64,000 bases of DNA. Source: Desertimonas flava. Lineage in GTDB: Bacteria > Actinomycetota > Acidimicrobiia > Acidimicrobiales > Ilumatobacteraceae. The stretch covers positions 115,156 to 179,155 of the forward strand of contig NZ_QKYK01000010.1 in NCBI RefSeq assembly GCF_003426815.1, written 5' to 3'. Numbering within the stretch: position 1 is the stretch's first letter; each line of letters opens with the position of its first letter. Shown piece after piece: positions 32,106 through 40,892 of this stretch. Both the position numbers and the translations under genes were made by a program. Under the pieces are notes generated by a model. The model was given only the letters and a program-made list of their open reading frames with translations. It was not told the origin of the DNA and made no database searches.

Positions 32106-33833
32106 TCATGCTTCCATGACGACGGGGACGATCATCGGGCGGCGACGGGTGCGCTCCGAGACGAATCGCCCAGCAGCCCGGCGCACGTCGCGCTCGAGCT
32201 GTTCCACATCGCGGACGCCCTTGGCCAGCGACGCCTCGACGGCGGCGGCGATGGTGTCGCACGCCTCGTCGAGGAGATCCTCGGCCTCGGGGGCGTAGAC
32301 CCAGCCGCGTGTGATGATCTCCGGTCCGACGAGCACCTTGCCGCTCTGCTGATCCACGGTGACGACGACCACCACGACGCCCTCGGAGGCGAGCACCCGC
32401 CGGTCGCGCAGGACGCCCTGACCGACGTCGCCGACGATGCCGTCCACGTAAAGGTAGCCGGACGGCACGCGGCCGGACATCTCCACCCGCTCGTCGGTCA
32501 CGCACAGCACGTCGCCGTCCTCGCACACCAGTACGTGGTCGCGAGGCACGCCCATCAGCGTGCCGAGCGCAGCGTTGGCGACGAGGTGACGGAACTCGCC
32601 GTGCACGGGGACGTACCACTCGGGCTGGGCGATCGACAGGTACGTCTTCAGCTCGTCGGCCTGGGCGTGCCCCGTGGCGTGGACGTCGCGGATGCCGGAG
32701 TGCACGACGTGGGCTCCCGCCCGGATGAGGCCGTCCATCACCCGGTTGATGTTGCCCTCGTTGCCGGGGATTGCGTGGCTCGACAGGATCACCGTGTCGT
32801 GCTCGGAGAGCTTGACGAACTTGTTCTCGCCGCGGGCGAGAAGGGCCAGCGCCGACATCGGCTCACCTTGTGAACCGGTGGAGATCACGCAGATCTCGCC
32901 GGGCTCGTAGCGGTCGATCTCCTCGATGTCGACCAGCTTGCTGGCTGGGATCGACAGCACCCCGAGGTCGATGCCGAGCTGCACGTTCTTGCGCATGCTG
33001 AGGCCGAGCGTGGCGACCACCCGGCCGCTCTCGATGGCTGCGTCGGCGATCTGCTGGATGCGGTGCAGATGGCTGGCGAAGCTCGCCGTGATGATGCGCC
33101 GGCCCTTGTTCTCGGCGAACAGCGAACGCAACACCGAGCCGACGGAGGTCTCGCTCGGCGCGTGCCCTTCTTCCTCGGAGTTCGTGGAGTCGGCGAGCAG
33201 CACCCGGATGCCCTTGCGGCCGTTGGCGACGGTCTTGGCGAGTTGGCCGATGCGGGCGAGGTCGGTGCGGCGTCCGTCGACCGGCGTCAGGTCGAGCTTG
33301 AAGTCGCCGGAGTGGAGGATGACGCCCTGGTTGGTGTGCACGGCGATGGCGTGGGCATGCGGCACGCTGTGGGTGACCGGGATGAACTCGACGTCGAAGG
33401 GCCCGATCTGCACGCGCTCACCGTCGGCGACGACGCGCAGTTCTGTGCGGCCGAGCAGGCCGGCCTCCTCGATGCGGTTCCGAGCCAGGCCGAGCGTGAG
33501 CGCCGAGCCGTAGATGGGCACCTCGAGCTCGCGCAGCAGGAACTGCAGGCCGCCGACATGGTCCTCGTGGCCATGGGTTGCGACCACGCCGATGATGCGC
33601 TCGGCGTTCTCGCGCAGGTAGGTGAAGTCGGGCAGAACGAGGTCGATGCCGTGCATGTCGGCATCGGGGAACATCAGCCCGCAGTCGATGAGGATGATCT
33701 TGCGGTCGGCGCCGTCGCCCTGGGGGCCCCCGCCCGACTCCAGGGCCATGCAGTTGCGCCCGATCTCGCCGAGCCCTCCGAGGAAGACGATGCGGACCGC
33801 ACCGCCGTCTGCCGTCGGCGTGACGTCAGGCAC
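32106..33833 (-). CDS. rnj: Ribonuclease J
   Basis: The 575-residue protein is a metallo-beta-lactamase/beta-CASP RNase J. Visible are RIVFLGGLGEIGRNCMALES, the metal motif HGHEDH (87-92), IHTNQGVILHSGDFKLDLT-type motif 3 (ILHSGDFKLD), LLADSTNSEEEGHAPSET of the beta-CASP domain, VISTGSQGEPMSAL, and VHGEFRHL near residue 395, then a C-terminal domain. RNase J has 5'-exo- and endonuclease activity in mRNA decay and rRNA maturation. The start overlaps the end of dapA by eight bases on the same strand; dapA-rnj is a conserved actinobacterial pair. Identification is firm. Confidence 0.94.
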   Translation of the reverse strand: MPDVTPTADGGAVRIVFLGGLGEIGRNCMALESGGGPQGDGADRKIILIDCGLMFPDADMHGIDLVLPDFTYLRENAERIIGVVATHGHEDHVGGLQFLLRELEVPIYGSALTLGLARNRIEEAGLLGRTELRVVADGERVQIGPFDVEFIPVTHSVPHAHAIAVHTNQGVILHSGDFKLDLTPVDGRRTDLARIGQLAKTVANGRKGIRVLLADSTNSEEEGHAPSETSVGSVLRSLFAENKGRRIITASFASHLHRIQQIADAAIESGRVVATLGLSMRKNVQLGIDLGVLSIPASKLVDIEEIDRYEPGEICVISTGSQGEPMSALALLARGENKFVKLSEHDTVILSSHAIPGNEGNINRVMDGLIRAGAHVVHSGIRDVHATGHAQADELKTYLSIAQPEWYVPVHGEFRHLVANAALGTLMGVPRDHVLVCEDGDVLCVTDERVEMSGRVPSGYLYVDGIVGDVGQGVLRDRRVLASEGVVVVVVTVDQQSGKVLVGPEIITRGWVYAPEAEDLLDEACDTIAAAVEASLAKGVRDVEQLERDVRRAAGRFVSERTRRRPMIVPVVMEA

Positions 33834-34716
33834 GCGCGGCGACCAGTCGCTCGTACACCTCGGCGGCCCGGGCGTCGAGCCATTCGGGATCCGAGCCCAT
33901 CGGCGGCCGGCAATGGCCGGCGGGTTTGCCGAGGTGCCGCATCATCGCCTTGGCGGGACCGGGGTTGGGCGCCTCGTCGCCGGTCTCGAAGTTCCAGCTG
34001 TCGAGCAGACGGGCGTTGATGCGCCGGGCTTCTGCGGTGTCGCCGCGCTCCCAGGCGTCGAAGAGCGCCACGGCATCGGGGGCGACCCAGTGCGTGGCGA
34101 CGCCGATCAGCCCGACCGCGCCGACGGCGAGCAGCGGCAGCGTGAACGAGTCGTCGCCGCTGTACACCTCGAACCCGGCCGGGGCCTCGGCGACGAGTTG
34201 CGCGGTACGCGCCGGGTTGCCGGCGGCGTCCTTGACGCCGACCACGTTGCCGGTCTCGCGAGCGAGTCGGAGCAGGACGTCGTTGTACACCTTGCGGCCC
34301 GTGCGGATGGGGATGTCGTAGATCACGACCGGAAGGTCCGTTGCGTCGGCGACCGCACGCAGGTGGGCCTCGATGCCGGCCTGCGACGGGCGGCTGTAGT
34401 ACGGGCACAGGGCGAGGATCCCGGCGACACCGAGCTTGGATGCCTCGGCCGTCAGGTGGGCATCGGCCGCCGTGTTGGCTCCGGTCGAGCCGGCGACGAC
34501 GGGGATCGTGACCGCCGCTGACACCGTCTCCCACAGCTGCAGCTTCTCGTCCCTGGTGAGCGTCGGAGCCTCACCGGTCGTGCCGGCGAGCACCAGTCCC
34601 TCGTTGCCCTCGCTCTGGAGCCACTTGGCGAGGGCGACCGCCCCGTCGATGTCGAGCGCCAGCTCGTCATCGAATGGCGTGACCATCGCCGTGAGAACTC
34701 GACCGAAGCGGGGCAT
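33826..34716 (-). CDS. dapA: 4-hydroxy-tetrahydrodipicolinate synthase
   Basis: The 296-residue protein matches DapA in length and motifs: LVLAGTTGEAPTLTRDEKLQ near the N-terminus, LALCPYYSRPSQAGIEAHLR, VIYDIPIRTGR with Tyr134, and VVGVKDAAGN with Schiff-base Lys162. It condenses pyruvate and aspartate semialdehyde, the first step toward lysine and meso-diaminopimelate for peptidoglycan. YNIP of the archetype is replaced by YDIP, seen in other actinobacteria. It lies 10 bases downstream of the glycosidase gene on the same strand, so read-through from the LacI operon is possible. The dapB gene is not in the window. Confidence 0.92.
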   Translation of the reverse strand: MPRFGRVLTAMVTPFDDELALDIDGAVALAKWLQSEGNEGLVLAGTTGEAPTLTRDEKLQLWETVSAAVTIPVVAGSTGANTAADAHLTAEASKLGVAGILALCPYYSRPSQAGIEAHLRAVADATDLPVVIYDIPIRTGRKVYNDVLLRLARETGNVVGVKDAAGNPARTAQLVAEAPAGFEVYSGDDSFTLPLLAVGAVGLIGVATHWVAPDAVALFDAWERGDTAEARRINARLLDSWNFETGDEAPNPGPAKAMMRHLGKPAGHCRPPMGSDPEWLDARAAEVYERLVAARA

Positions 34717-34725
34717 CGCGCCAGG

Positions 34726-36606
34726 TTATCCGGTCGCCACCTCCGGCTCCTGGACGGATCGGCGACCCGTCGGCGTCAGCTCGATCAGCGAGACGCTGGG
34801 CATCGGCAGGGCGAACTGCATCGTCAGCTCGCCACCGGCGATCTCCAGTTCGGTCGGCGGTTCATGGTCCTCCAAGTGGTCGGCGGCCGCGAGCAGCTCC
34901 CATTGATCGGGGTCGGGCCAGGCCTGGTCGTCCCGGCGCATCGCTCTCCATGCTGCGTCGAGATCGGAGTGCTGCTGGTCGAGGCGGCGGTGGCGGACGC
35001 GGTAGGCCCCGGGCGGCAGCCCCGTGAACGTGACCGACACGTCCCGACCGAGGAGCGCCGAGCCGCCTGCCTTGGTCACGTCCACCGTGCCGTTCCACAC
35101 CACGCTGGCAACCTCGCCGTCGGGTCCGGTCGTGGCGACGGCATCGACCATGTCACCGGCGCCGTCGCCCGACACGTCGGCCGCAACCCGCCGCGGGCCG
35201 AGCTGTTCGAGCATCCAGAGACCCCACCAGCGCGGCTTGCGCAGGTTGCCGACTGCGAGCAGGCCGAAACCGCCGTGGAGCAACTCGGCCGGCCGGCCGA
35301 GCTCCTCGAAGTGGTCCGAGATCGTCCAGTAGGCGAGAGCGTCGAGGCGTCCCATGGCACTCACCATGCCCCGGACGAGGTAGGCCGCGCTCCACGCCGT
35401 GTCGTGCACGCGGTCGAAGTGCGTGGCGTGAGCACCCCATTCCGTCCACCACAGGGCCACGCCGGCCTTCCCGTGCCGAGCGGCGATCGGTCGGAGATCG
35501 AGCGGCGCGTTGCCGTACGTGTGCGTCGACAGGAAATCGAGCGCGGCGCCCGAGCGTCCCACCCACCCGAGCAGATCGTCGATCCAGCCGACGGCAGCGG
35601 ACGCCGGGCCACCGACGGGCAACGAACCGTCGACCGCCTTGACGGCCCGGGCGCTGATGTCGTACAGCCGCATGTACTCGTCACGGGTGCCGGACCAGAA
35701 CACCTCGAGATTGGCCTCGTTCCAGATCTCGAACCCCCAGGTGCGCACCTCGTCGAGCCCGTAGCGCTCCACCAGATGGGCGGCCAGATCGGTGACGAGC
35801 GCCTCCCACCTGTCCCAATCCTTCGGCGGCGAGATGATGGCGTCGTAGTGGAACACGGTGCGATCCGGATCGCGCGCGAGGTCGCGCGGCATGAAGCTGA
35901 CCTCGACGACGGGGCGGAGGCCGAGCCCGAGGACGCGGTCGTAGATGCGGTCGATCCCGGAGAAGTCGTGCACCGGCCGGCCGTCTCGCTCGCGGTACAC
36001 CCCGAGATCGTCGTGGAGGATCGCATGGGCCCGCACGGCGCTGACGCCCAGTTGGTCGTGGGCCAGGCGCAGAGCCTCGGCGTACTCGTCGCCGATCGGC
36101 CGGCCGCCCGGGCCGACCCCGTGGTCGAGCTGCGACAGGCGCTCACCGCCGATCATCGGACGCCACGGGCGAGGCAGCTCACCGCGGTCCGCGGCGACGT
36201 CGACGACGACCCGGCACGCCGCCTCGCCGTCGACCAGTGGAGTCGCCTCGACGGCGTCACTCTGCGGCTGGCGCCGGTCGTCCACCGCGGCGACCGCCGC
36301 GACGGTGTACCACCCGGTGACGCCGGGTGTCCCGGTGGTGTCGGTGAGCGGCGGATGAGGCACCGGCCGCACCCACGGCTCGCCGATCTCCAACGGCTCG
36401 TAGTCGCCGTCCGGTGCCGCCGCGCGTCGCACGAGGTAGCCGGCGGCGCCGTCGACGGGCTCCCAGTCCAGCGTCACCTGGCCGCGGCCGCTGCTGGCCC
36501 GGAGCCCGGTCGGCGCCGGGAGGACCGGCCGCCGGTCGTCGTCGCCGGCGCGGCGTTGGGCGGCTTCCTGTTCCCAATCCAGGCCGCGTTCTTGTGAATC
36601 GGTCAC
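34726..36606 (-). CDS. GH39-like glycosidase with N-terminal fibronectin III-like domain
   Basis: The 626-residue protein has a fibronectin III-like domain (about 28-125: PAPTGLRASSGRGQVTLDWE), a TIM barrel resembling GH39 beta-xylosidases with acid/base Glu297 (FEIWNEAN) and nucleophile Glu389 (LWWTEWG), and a C-terminal beta domain. There is no signal peptide, so it should cleave imported oligosaccharides inside the cell. GTG at 36606 is supported by GGAGGG about 9 bases upstream. It is the last gene of the LacI/ABC operon, 15 bases after the permease gene, so its substrate is probably what the transporter brings in, perhaps xylo-oligosaccharides or a related beta-glycoside. Family call moderate. 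Confidence 0.78.
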   Translation of the reverse strand: MTDSQERGLDWEQEAAQRRAGDDDRRPVLPAPTGLRASSGRGQVTLDWEPVDGAAGYLVRRAAAPDGDYEPLEIGEPWVRPVPHPPLTDTTGTPGVTGWYTVAAVAAVDDRRQPQSDAVEATPLVDGEAACRVVVDVAADRGELPRPWRPMIGGERLSQLDHGVGPGGRPIGDEYAEALRLAHDQLGVSAVRAHAILHDDLGVYRERDGRPVHDFSGIDRIYDRVLGLGLRPVVEVSFMPRDLARDPDRTVFHYDAIISPPKDWDRWEALVTDLAAHLVERYGLDEVRTWGFEIWNEANLEVFWSGTRDEYMRLYDISARAVKAVDGSLPVGGPASAAVGWIDDLLGWVGRSGAALDFLSTHTYGNAPLDLRPIAARHGKAGVALWWTEWGAHATHFDRVHDTAWSAAYLVRGMVSAMGRLDALAYWTISDHFEELGRPAELLHGGFGLLAVGNLRKPRWWGLWMLEQLGPRRVAADVSGDGAGDMVDAVATTGPDGEVASVVWNGTVDVTKAGGSALLGRDVSVTFTGLPPGAYRVRHRRLDQQHSDLDAAWRAMRRDDQAWPDPDQWELLAAADHLEDHEPPTELEIAGGELTMQFALPMPSVSLIELTPTGRRSVQEPEVATG

Positions 36607-36621
36607 GGTGGCTCCCTCCGT

Positions 36622-37485
36622 CTACTTCAAACCCGACGTGGCGATGCCGCGGATCACGTACCGCTGCATGGCGAAGAACAGCACCACCACCGGCAGCACG
36701 ACGATCACCGCACCGGCCATCTGCAGCGCCACGTTGGACCGTTGCTGCCCGGTTGAGAACAGGGCCAGGGCGACCGGCAGTGTGTACATGTCCTCCCCCG
36801 TCGCCACCACGAGGGGCCAGAGGAAGCTGTTCCAGTTGGTGAGGAACGTGAGCACGCCGAGCGTGGCCAGGGCCGGACCGCACAGGGGCAGGACGATGCG
36901 GAAGAAGATGCGCAGCTCGCCGGCGCCATCGACCCGCGCCGCGTCGAGGAGCTCGTCGGGCAGGCCGAGCATGTACTGCCGCATCAGGAACGCACCGAAC
37001 GCCCCGGCGAGGAACGGCAGGATCAGGCCGGCCCGCGTGTTGGTGAGGTTCATGTTGGACACGAACACGAACAGCGGCATGAACGTGACGAACGAGGGGA
37101 TCATCATCGTTCCGAGCATGATCGCCAGCAGGACCCGCTTCCCCGGGAAGTCGAGCTTCGCCAGCGCGTAGCCGATCATCGAGCAGAACAGCAGGTTGCC
37201 GGCGGTGACGGCGAGCGCCGAGATGATCGAGTTGAGGAAGTAGCGCGGGAAGTCGAGTCGTTCGAACAGCTCGCGGTAGTTCTCGGTGGTGGGGTCCTTC
37301 GGGATCCACGTCGGGGGCCACTGCCGCATCTCGGCCGACGTCTTGAACGAGCTGAGGATCATCCACACGAACGGGATGGCCATGACGACGAAGCCGCCGT
37401 ACAGCAGCAGGTTGAGCCCCACGCCCGACCAGTCGCGTCGCGAGCCGGCGGTGCGGGACCGGCCGGGGGCCAGGGTCGACGCCAT
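36622..37485 (-). CDS. Carbohydrate ABC transporter permease (MalG type)
   Basis: The 287-residue protein has six membrane spans and the EAA coupling loop LLDAARVDGAGELRIFFRIV before LPLCGPALATLGVLTFLTNW, typical of the MalG/UgpE permease class. YGGFVVMAIPFVWMILSSFK is the first span. It forms the channel with the MalF-type partner. The ATG at 37485 is chosen because it overlaps the upstream permease stop by four bases (ATGA) and starts just before the first span. No ATPase gene is in this operon, so a shared MsmK-type ATPase encoded elsewhere is expected. Confidence 0.88.
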   Translation of the reverse strand: MASTLAPGRSRTAGSRRDWSGVGLNLLLYGGFVVMAIPFVWMILSSFKTSAEMRQWPPTWIPKDPTTENYRELFERLDFPRYFLNSIISALAVTAGNLLFCSMIGYALAKLDFPGKRVLLAIMLGTMMIPSFVTFMPLFVFVSNMNLTNTRAGLILPFLAGAFGAFLMRQYMLGLPDELLDAARVDGAGELRIFFRIVLPLCGPALATLGVLTFLTNWNSFLWPLVVATGEDMYTLPVALALFSTGQQRSNVALQMAGAVIVVLPVVVLFFAMQRYVIRGIATSGLK

Positions 37486-38396
37486 CACTTCTCCCTCAGG
37501 ACGCGGAACTGGAGGGCGGTGAGGCCGGCGATGACGACGAACAGGACGTAGCTGATGGCTGCCGTGTAGCCGTAGTTGCCGAACGTGAACTGGTTGTAGG
37601 CGTGGAAGGCGACCGACAGCGTCGAGTCGAGCGGGCCGCCCTGCGTCATCACGTAGGGCTCCTCGAAGAACTGCAGCAGGCCGATGCTGGCGACGACCGT
37701 GGAGAACAGCACCGTCGGGCGGAGTTGCGGGATGGTCACGTACCGCAGCCGCTGCAGGCGACCGGCCCCGTCGACGTCGGCCGCCTCGTACAGCTCGGGA
37801 GGGATCGCCTGCAGACCGGCGAGAAAGATGATCATCTGCAGGCCGAGGCCGTGCCACGTGGTCATCAGGATGATCGACCACAGCGAGTACCGGCTGTCGG
37901 TGAGCCAGCCGGGACCGGCGATGCCGAGGCTGTCGAGCAGGCCGTTCACGAGACCGGCGTCGGTCCCCAGGATGATGCGCCACACGACGGAGATGGCCAC
38001 GATGCTCGTGACGTAGGGCAGGAAGTACCCGAGTCGCAGCACGTTGCGCAGCTTGATGGTCGCCTGGTTGAGCCCGAGGGCGACGAGCAGGCCGAGACCG
38101 ATCGTGAGCGGCACGGCGAACACCACGTACACGGCCGTGTTGCGGGCGGCCCGGCGGAACGTGGCGTCCTGGAAGACGTCGACGTAGTTGCTGAGGCCGA
38201 CGAATCCCACGCCGAAGGGCGAGCGGATGTCGGTCACCCGCATGTCCGTGAAGCTGGTGACGAACGAGACGACGATCGGGCCGGCCATGAAGACGCCGAA
38301 CAGCAGGACGAACGGCAGGCTGAAGCCCCAGCCGATCAGCGCCTGTCGTCTCCGTGCTCGCCGGCCGTGGCGGCCGGCGATCCGGGCGTGGCTCAC
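37485..38396 (-). CDS. Carbohydrate ABC transporter permease (MalF type)
   Basis: The 303-residue protein has a basic N-terminus (RIAGRHGRRARRRQ), six membrane spans beginning GWGFSLPFVLLFGVFMAGPI, and the EAA loop ELYEAADVDGAGRLQRLRYV followed by TIPQLRPT. It pairs with the downstream MalG-type subunit. The stop overlaps the next start by four bases. It begins 6 bases after the binding-protein stop. Sugar specificity cannot be read from the permease; the operon context suggests an oligosaccharide that the GH39-like enzyme hydrolyses. Confidence 0.88.
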   Translation of the reverse strand: MSHARIAGRHGRRARRRQALIGWGFSLPFVLLFGVFMAGPIVVSFVTSFTDMRVTDIRSPFGVGFVGLSNYVDVFQDATFRRAARNTAVYVVFAVPLTIGLGLLVALGLNQATIKLRNVLRLGYFLPYVTSIVAISVVWRIILGTDAGLVNGLLDSLGIAGPGWLTDSRYSLWSIILMTTWHGLGLQMIIFLAGLQAIPPELYEAADVDGAGRLQRLRYVTIPQLRPTVLFSTVVASIGLLQFFEEPYVMTQGGPLDSTLSVAFHAYNQFTFGNYGYTAAISYVLFVVIAGLTALQFRVLREK

Positions 38397-38402
38397 GTCA
38401 GG

Positions 38403-39707
38403 TCACAGGCCGGTCCCGATGCTCTCGGCTTCCGCTTGCATCGCCGCGCAGCCGTCCTCGGGCGATGTGTCGCCGACGGTCACCTGCTCGATCTGGCCGT
38501 CGATGGCGCTGGCGACCTCTTCCCACGTGGGGATCGCCGGCGGGGACTTGGTGTCGTCGAGCTGTTCGCCGAAGGCGGCCAGCAGCGGATCGTCGGCCAG
38601 GGCGGGGTCGTCCCACGCTGCGTGCACGGCGGGGAGGTCGCTGACCGTCTCGTACCACAGGACCTGCGTCTCGGGTCGAGAGGCGAACTCCACGAACGCC
38701 CAGGCGGCGTCCTGGTTGTCGGACTGGTCGAAGACAGCCAGGTTGCCGCCGCCGACGAACGAGGTGCCACTCACGTTGGTGGGTTGGTGGGCGACCGTCC
38801 ACGTCTCGGGATCGGCTCCGGCATCGGTGATGATGTTGATCATCCACGGCCCGCTGATGAAGGCGCCCACCGAGCCGTCGGCGAACTGCGCCTCGACCGG
38901 CACGTCGGAGGTCTCCGCCCGCGCCAGGCCGTTCTCGAAGAACGAGTCGTAGAACGTGAGCGCCTCGACGCATTCGGGCGAGTCGAGCGTGAAGTCGTTC
39001 GACTCGTCGACGATGTCGCCGCCCGCCTGCCACAGGAACGGGGCGAAGGTCTGCCACGCGCCGATGCAGCACGGCTGCTGCAGGCTGATGCCGTTCTCGG
39101 CCCCGGCCTCCTGGAGCGCGGTGACGAGCTCGGTGAGCCCGTCCCAGTCCGCCGGCGGTTCCGTGATGCCGCCCTGCTCGGCGAGATCGGTGCGGTAGTA
39201 GAGGAGGCGCGTCTCCACGTACCACGGCACGCCGTAGCTCGTTCCGTCGACCACGGTGGACTGCCAGGCGCCTTCGAAGAACGCCGAGGGATCGATCGTG
39301 TCGGGCGTCGGCGCCAACCCGCCGAGGGTGGCGAACTCGCCCATCCACGTGGTGCCGATGAGGCTGACGTCAGGGCCTTCGCCGCCGGCGATGGCGGTGA
39401 CGAGGCGATCGTGCGCGGCGTCCCACGGCACCGCCGTGACCTCCACGTCGACGTCGGGATACTCCTCCTCGAACGCATCGGCGAGGACGCCGAGCTGCTC
39501 CCCCTCCGTTCCCATCGCCCACACGGTGATGTCGCCTTCCACGGGCGCGGCGTCCTCCGGCGTCCCGGTTGCGGCCGATTCGGTTGCGGCCGACTCGGTT
39601 CCCGCAGGTTCGCTGCCCGGAGGCGCGCTCGTCGCCGCGGCGACGCCTCCGGTCCCGACGATGGCGACCGCCGCGAGTGCGGCGAGACGGCTGGCCTTGA
39701 TCTTCAT
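38403..39707 (-). CDS. Extracellular carbohydrate-binding protein of an ABC transporter
   Basis: The 434-residue protein has a signal peptide (MKIKASRLAALAAVAIVGTG, cleavage near AAATSA) followed by an APPGSEPAGTES-type linker and a family 1 solute-binding fold starting DITVWAMGTEGEQLGVLADA, with FAPFLWQAGGDIVDES and AWAFVEFASRPETQVLWYET typical of sugar-binding members. It captures the sugar for the two following permeases. There is no lipobox cysteine. It starts four bases inside the lacI stop, so it is co-translated with the repressor. Two Cys pairs (Pro-Cys-Cys-Ile in the middle, one near the C-terminus) may form disulfides. Confidence 0.87.
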   Translation of the reverse strand: MKIKASRLAALAAVAIVGTGGVAAATSAPPGSEPAGTESAATESAATGTPEDAAPVEGDITVWAMGTEGEQLGVLADAFEEEYPDVDVEVTAVPWDAAHDRLVTAIAGGEGPDVSLIGTTWMGEFATLGGLAPTPDTIDPSAFFEGAWQSTVVDGTSYGVPWYVETRLLYYRTDLAEQGGITEPPADWDGLTELVTALQEAGAENGISLQQPCCIGAWQTFAPFLWQAGGDIVDESNDFTLDSPECVEALTFYDSFFENGLARAETSDVPVEAQFADGSVGAFISGPWMINIITDAGADPETWTVAHQPTNVSGTSFVGGGNLAVFDQSDNQDAAWAFVEFASRPETQVLWYETVSDLPAVHAAWDDPALADDPLLAAFGEQLDDTKSPPAIPTWEEVASAIDGQIEQVTVGDTSPEDGCAAMQAEAESIGTGL

Positions 39708-40777
39708 CGTGTCCCCTTTCGGGTTCGTCGTGACGTAGCGGTCGAGACGGTCGTGGCGTCGGTGGCGGCGCAGCCGCAGCTCTGCCTGACGACGACCGAC
39801 GTACCCAGAAGCACGGATGCGGCAGGCCTGGCTTCGACGCGGTCGAAGAGGACGTGCGCCGCTCGCGTCCCGAGGTCGTGGAGAGGCTGGCGGACCGTGG
39901 TGAGCGGCGGGTGGAAGCGCTCGGCGATCGGAGTGTCGTCCCAGCCGGTCACCACCAGCGAACCGGGCACGGTGTGTCCTGCCGTGACCGCCGCGTTGAT
40001 GACACCGATGGCGATTTCGTCGTTGGCACAGACCGCCGCGTCGATCCCGCCGCCGGTCACGAGGTCGAGCCCGGCCTTGTAGCCGTGCTCGACGTCGAAG
40101 CCGTCGACCGGGATCAGCGTCACGTCGGCGCGGCCGCGAGCCGCGCGGCGGACGCCGAACCAGCGCTCGTTGACGTCGGGTGATCGGGCGGGATCACCGA
40201 CGAATGCCAACCGGCGTCGGTCGTGCCCGAGCACGTGCTCGGTGAGTGCGGCGGCCGTCGCCGTGTTGCGGGCCCGCACCGCGGGCACGTCGCCGACGGG
40301 AGGCCGGGCGAGGACGACGAGCGGTAGCCGCCGGGCGGCGAGCGACTCGACGACATCGTCACCGACCGTGCTCCCCATGACGACCAGCCCGTCGACCCGG
40401 TCGGCGAGGTCGCAGACGAGCTCGTCGGCGTTGGGACGACCGTGGGCGGCGAGGATCAACACGGCCCACCCGCGTTCGGCGGCGGCATCCTCGAACCCGG
40501 CGATGACGCGCGAGTAGTAGGGGCCACCGAGGTCGGGGAACACGATGCCGACGGCGCCGTGGCTCTGTTCCACGAACGCCCGGGCCAGGCGGCTCGGGCG
40601 CCAGCTGAGCGCGTCGGCGGCGGCGATGACGCGATCACGGGTGGCCGCGGCGACAGGAGCGTTGCCGCGCAGCACCCGCGAGACGGTGGCGATGGAGACG
40701 CCGGCCCGGGCGGCCACGTCGTACACGCTCGGACGGCGCTCCCCTCCCCCTGCTTGTCGGCGACTCGGCATCGACAC
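39704..40777 (-). CDS. LacI-family transcriptional regulator
   Basis: The 357-residue protein has the LacI helix-turn-helix and hinge (SVYDVAARAGVSIATVSRVL then AAADALSWRPSRLARAF), a periplasmic-binding-type sensor domain (GIVFPDLGGPYYSRVIAGFE, AVCANDEIAIGVINAAVTAG, VTGWDDTPIAERFHPPLTTV) and an Arg/Thr-rich tail. It is the first gene of the ABC/GH39 operon and should repress it until the sugar is present. Two LacI-type half-palindromic operators lie 42-68 bases upstream, so it is probably autoregulated. GTG 40777 or ATG 40771 could start it; both follow a G-rich stretch. Identification is firm. Confidence 0.9.
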   Translation of the reverse strand: MSMPSRRQAGGGERRPSVYDVAARAGVSIATVSRVLRGNAPVAAATRDRVIAAADALSWRPSRLARAFVEQSHGAVGIVFPDLGGPYYSRVIAGFEDAAAERGWAVLILAAHGRPNADELVCDLADRVDGLVVMGSTVGDDVVESLAARRLPLVVLARPPVGDVPAVRARNTATAAALTEHVLGHDRRRLAFVGDPARSPDVNERWFGVRRAARGRADVTLIPVDGFDVEHGYKAGLDLVTGGGIDAAVCANDEIAIGVINAAVTAGHTVPGSLVVTGWDDTPIAERFHPPLTTVRQPLHDLGTRAAHVLFDRVEARPAASVLLGTSVVVRQSCGCAATDATTVSTATSRRTRKGTR

Positions 40778-40818
40778 CCCCGGCGGTCGATTGTGGCGGA
40801 GCTCCCTGGCGAGCGGAC

Positions 40819-40845
40819 GAAAGTGCTTACAGGAAGCGCTTACAC
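40819..40845 (-). promoter_or_regulatory. Paired LacI-type operators
   Basis: On the minus strand TGTAAGCGCTTCC is followed directly by TGTAAGCACTTTC, two copies of the classic LacI/CcpA-type TGTAAGCGCTTACA motif at a 13-base period. They lie 42-68 bases before the lacI start, where bound repressor would block the operon promoter. The site is strongly distinct from its surroundings. Confidence 0.75.
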
Positions 40846-40892
40846 CATCGCGCCGTCCGCCGCGCCCGTCAAGCGATCGGGGCGACCGCGGG

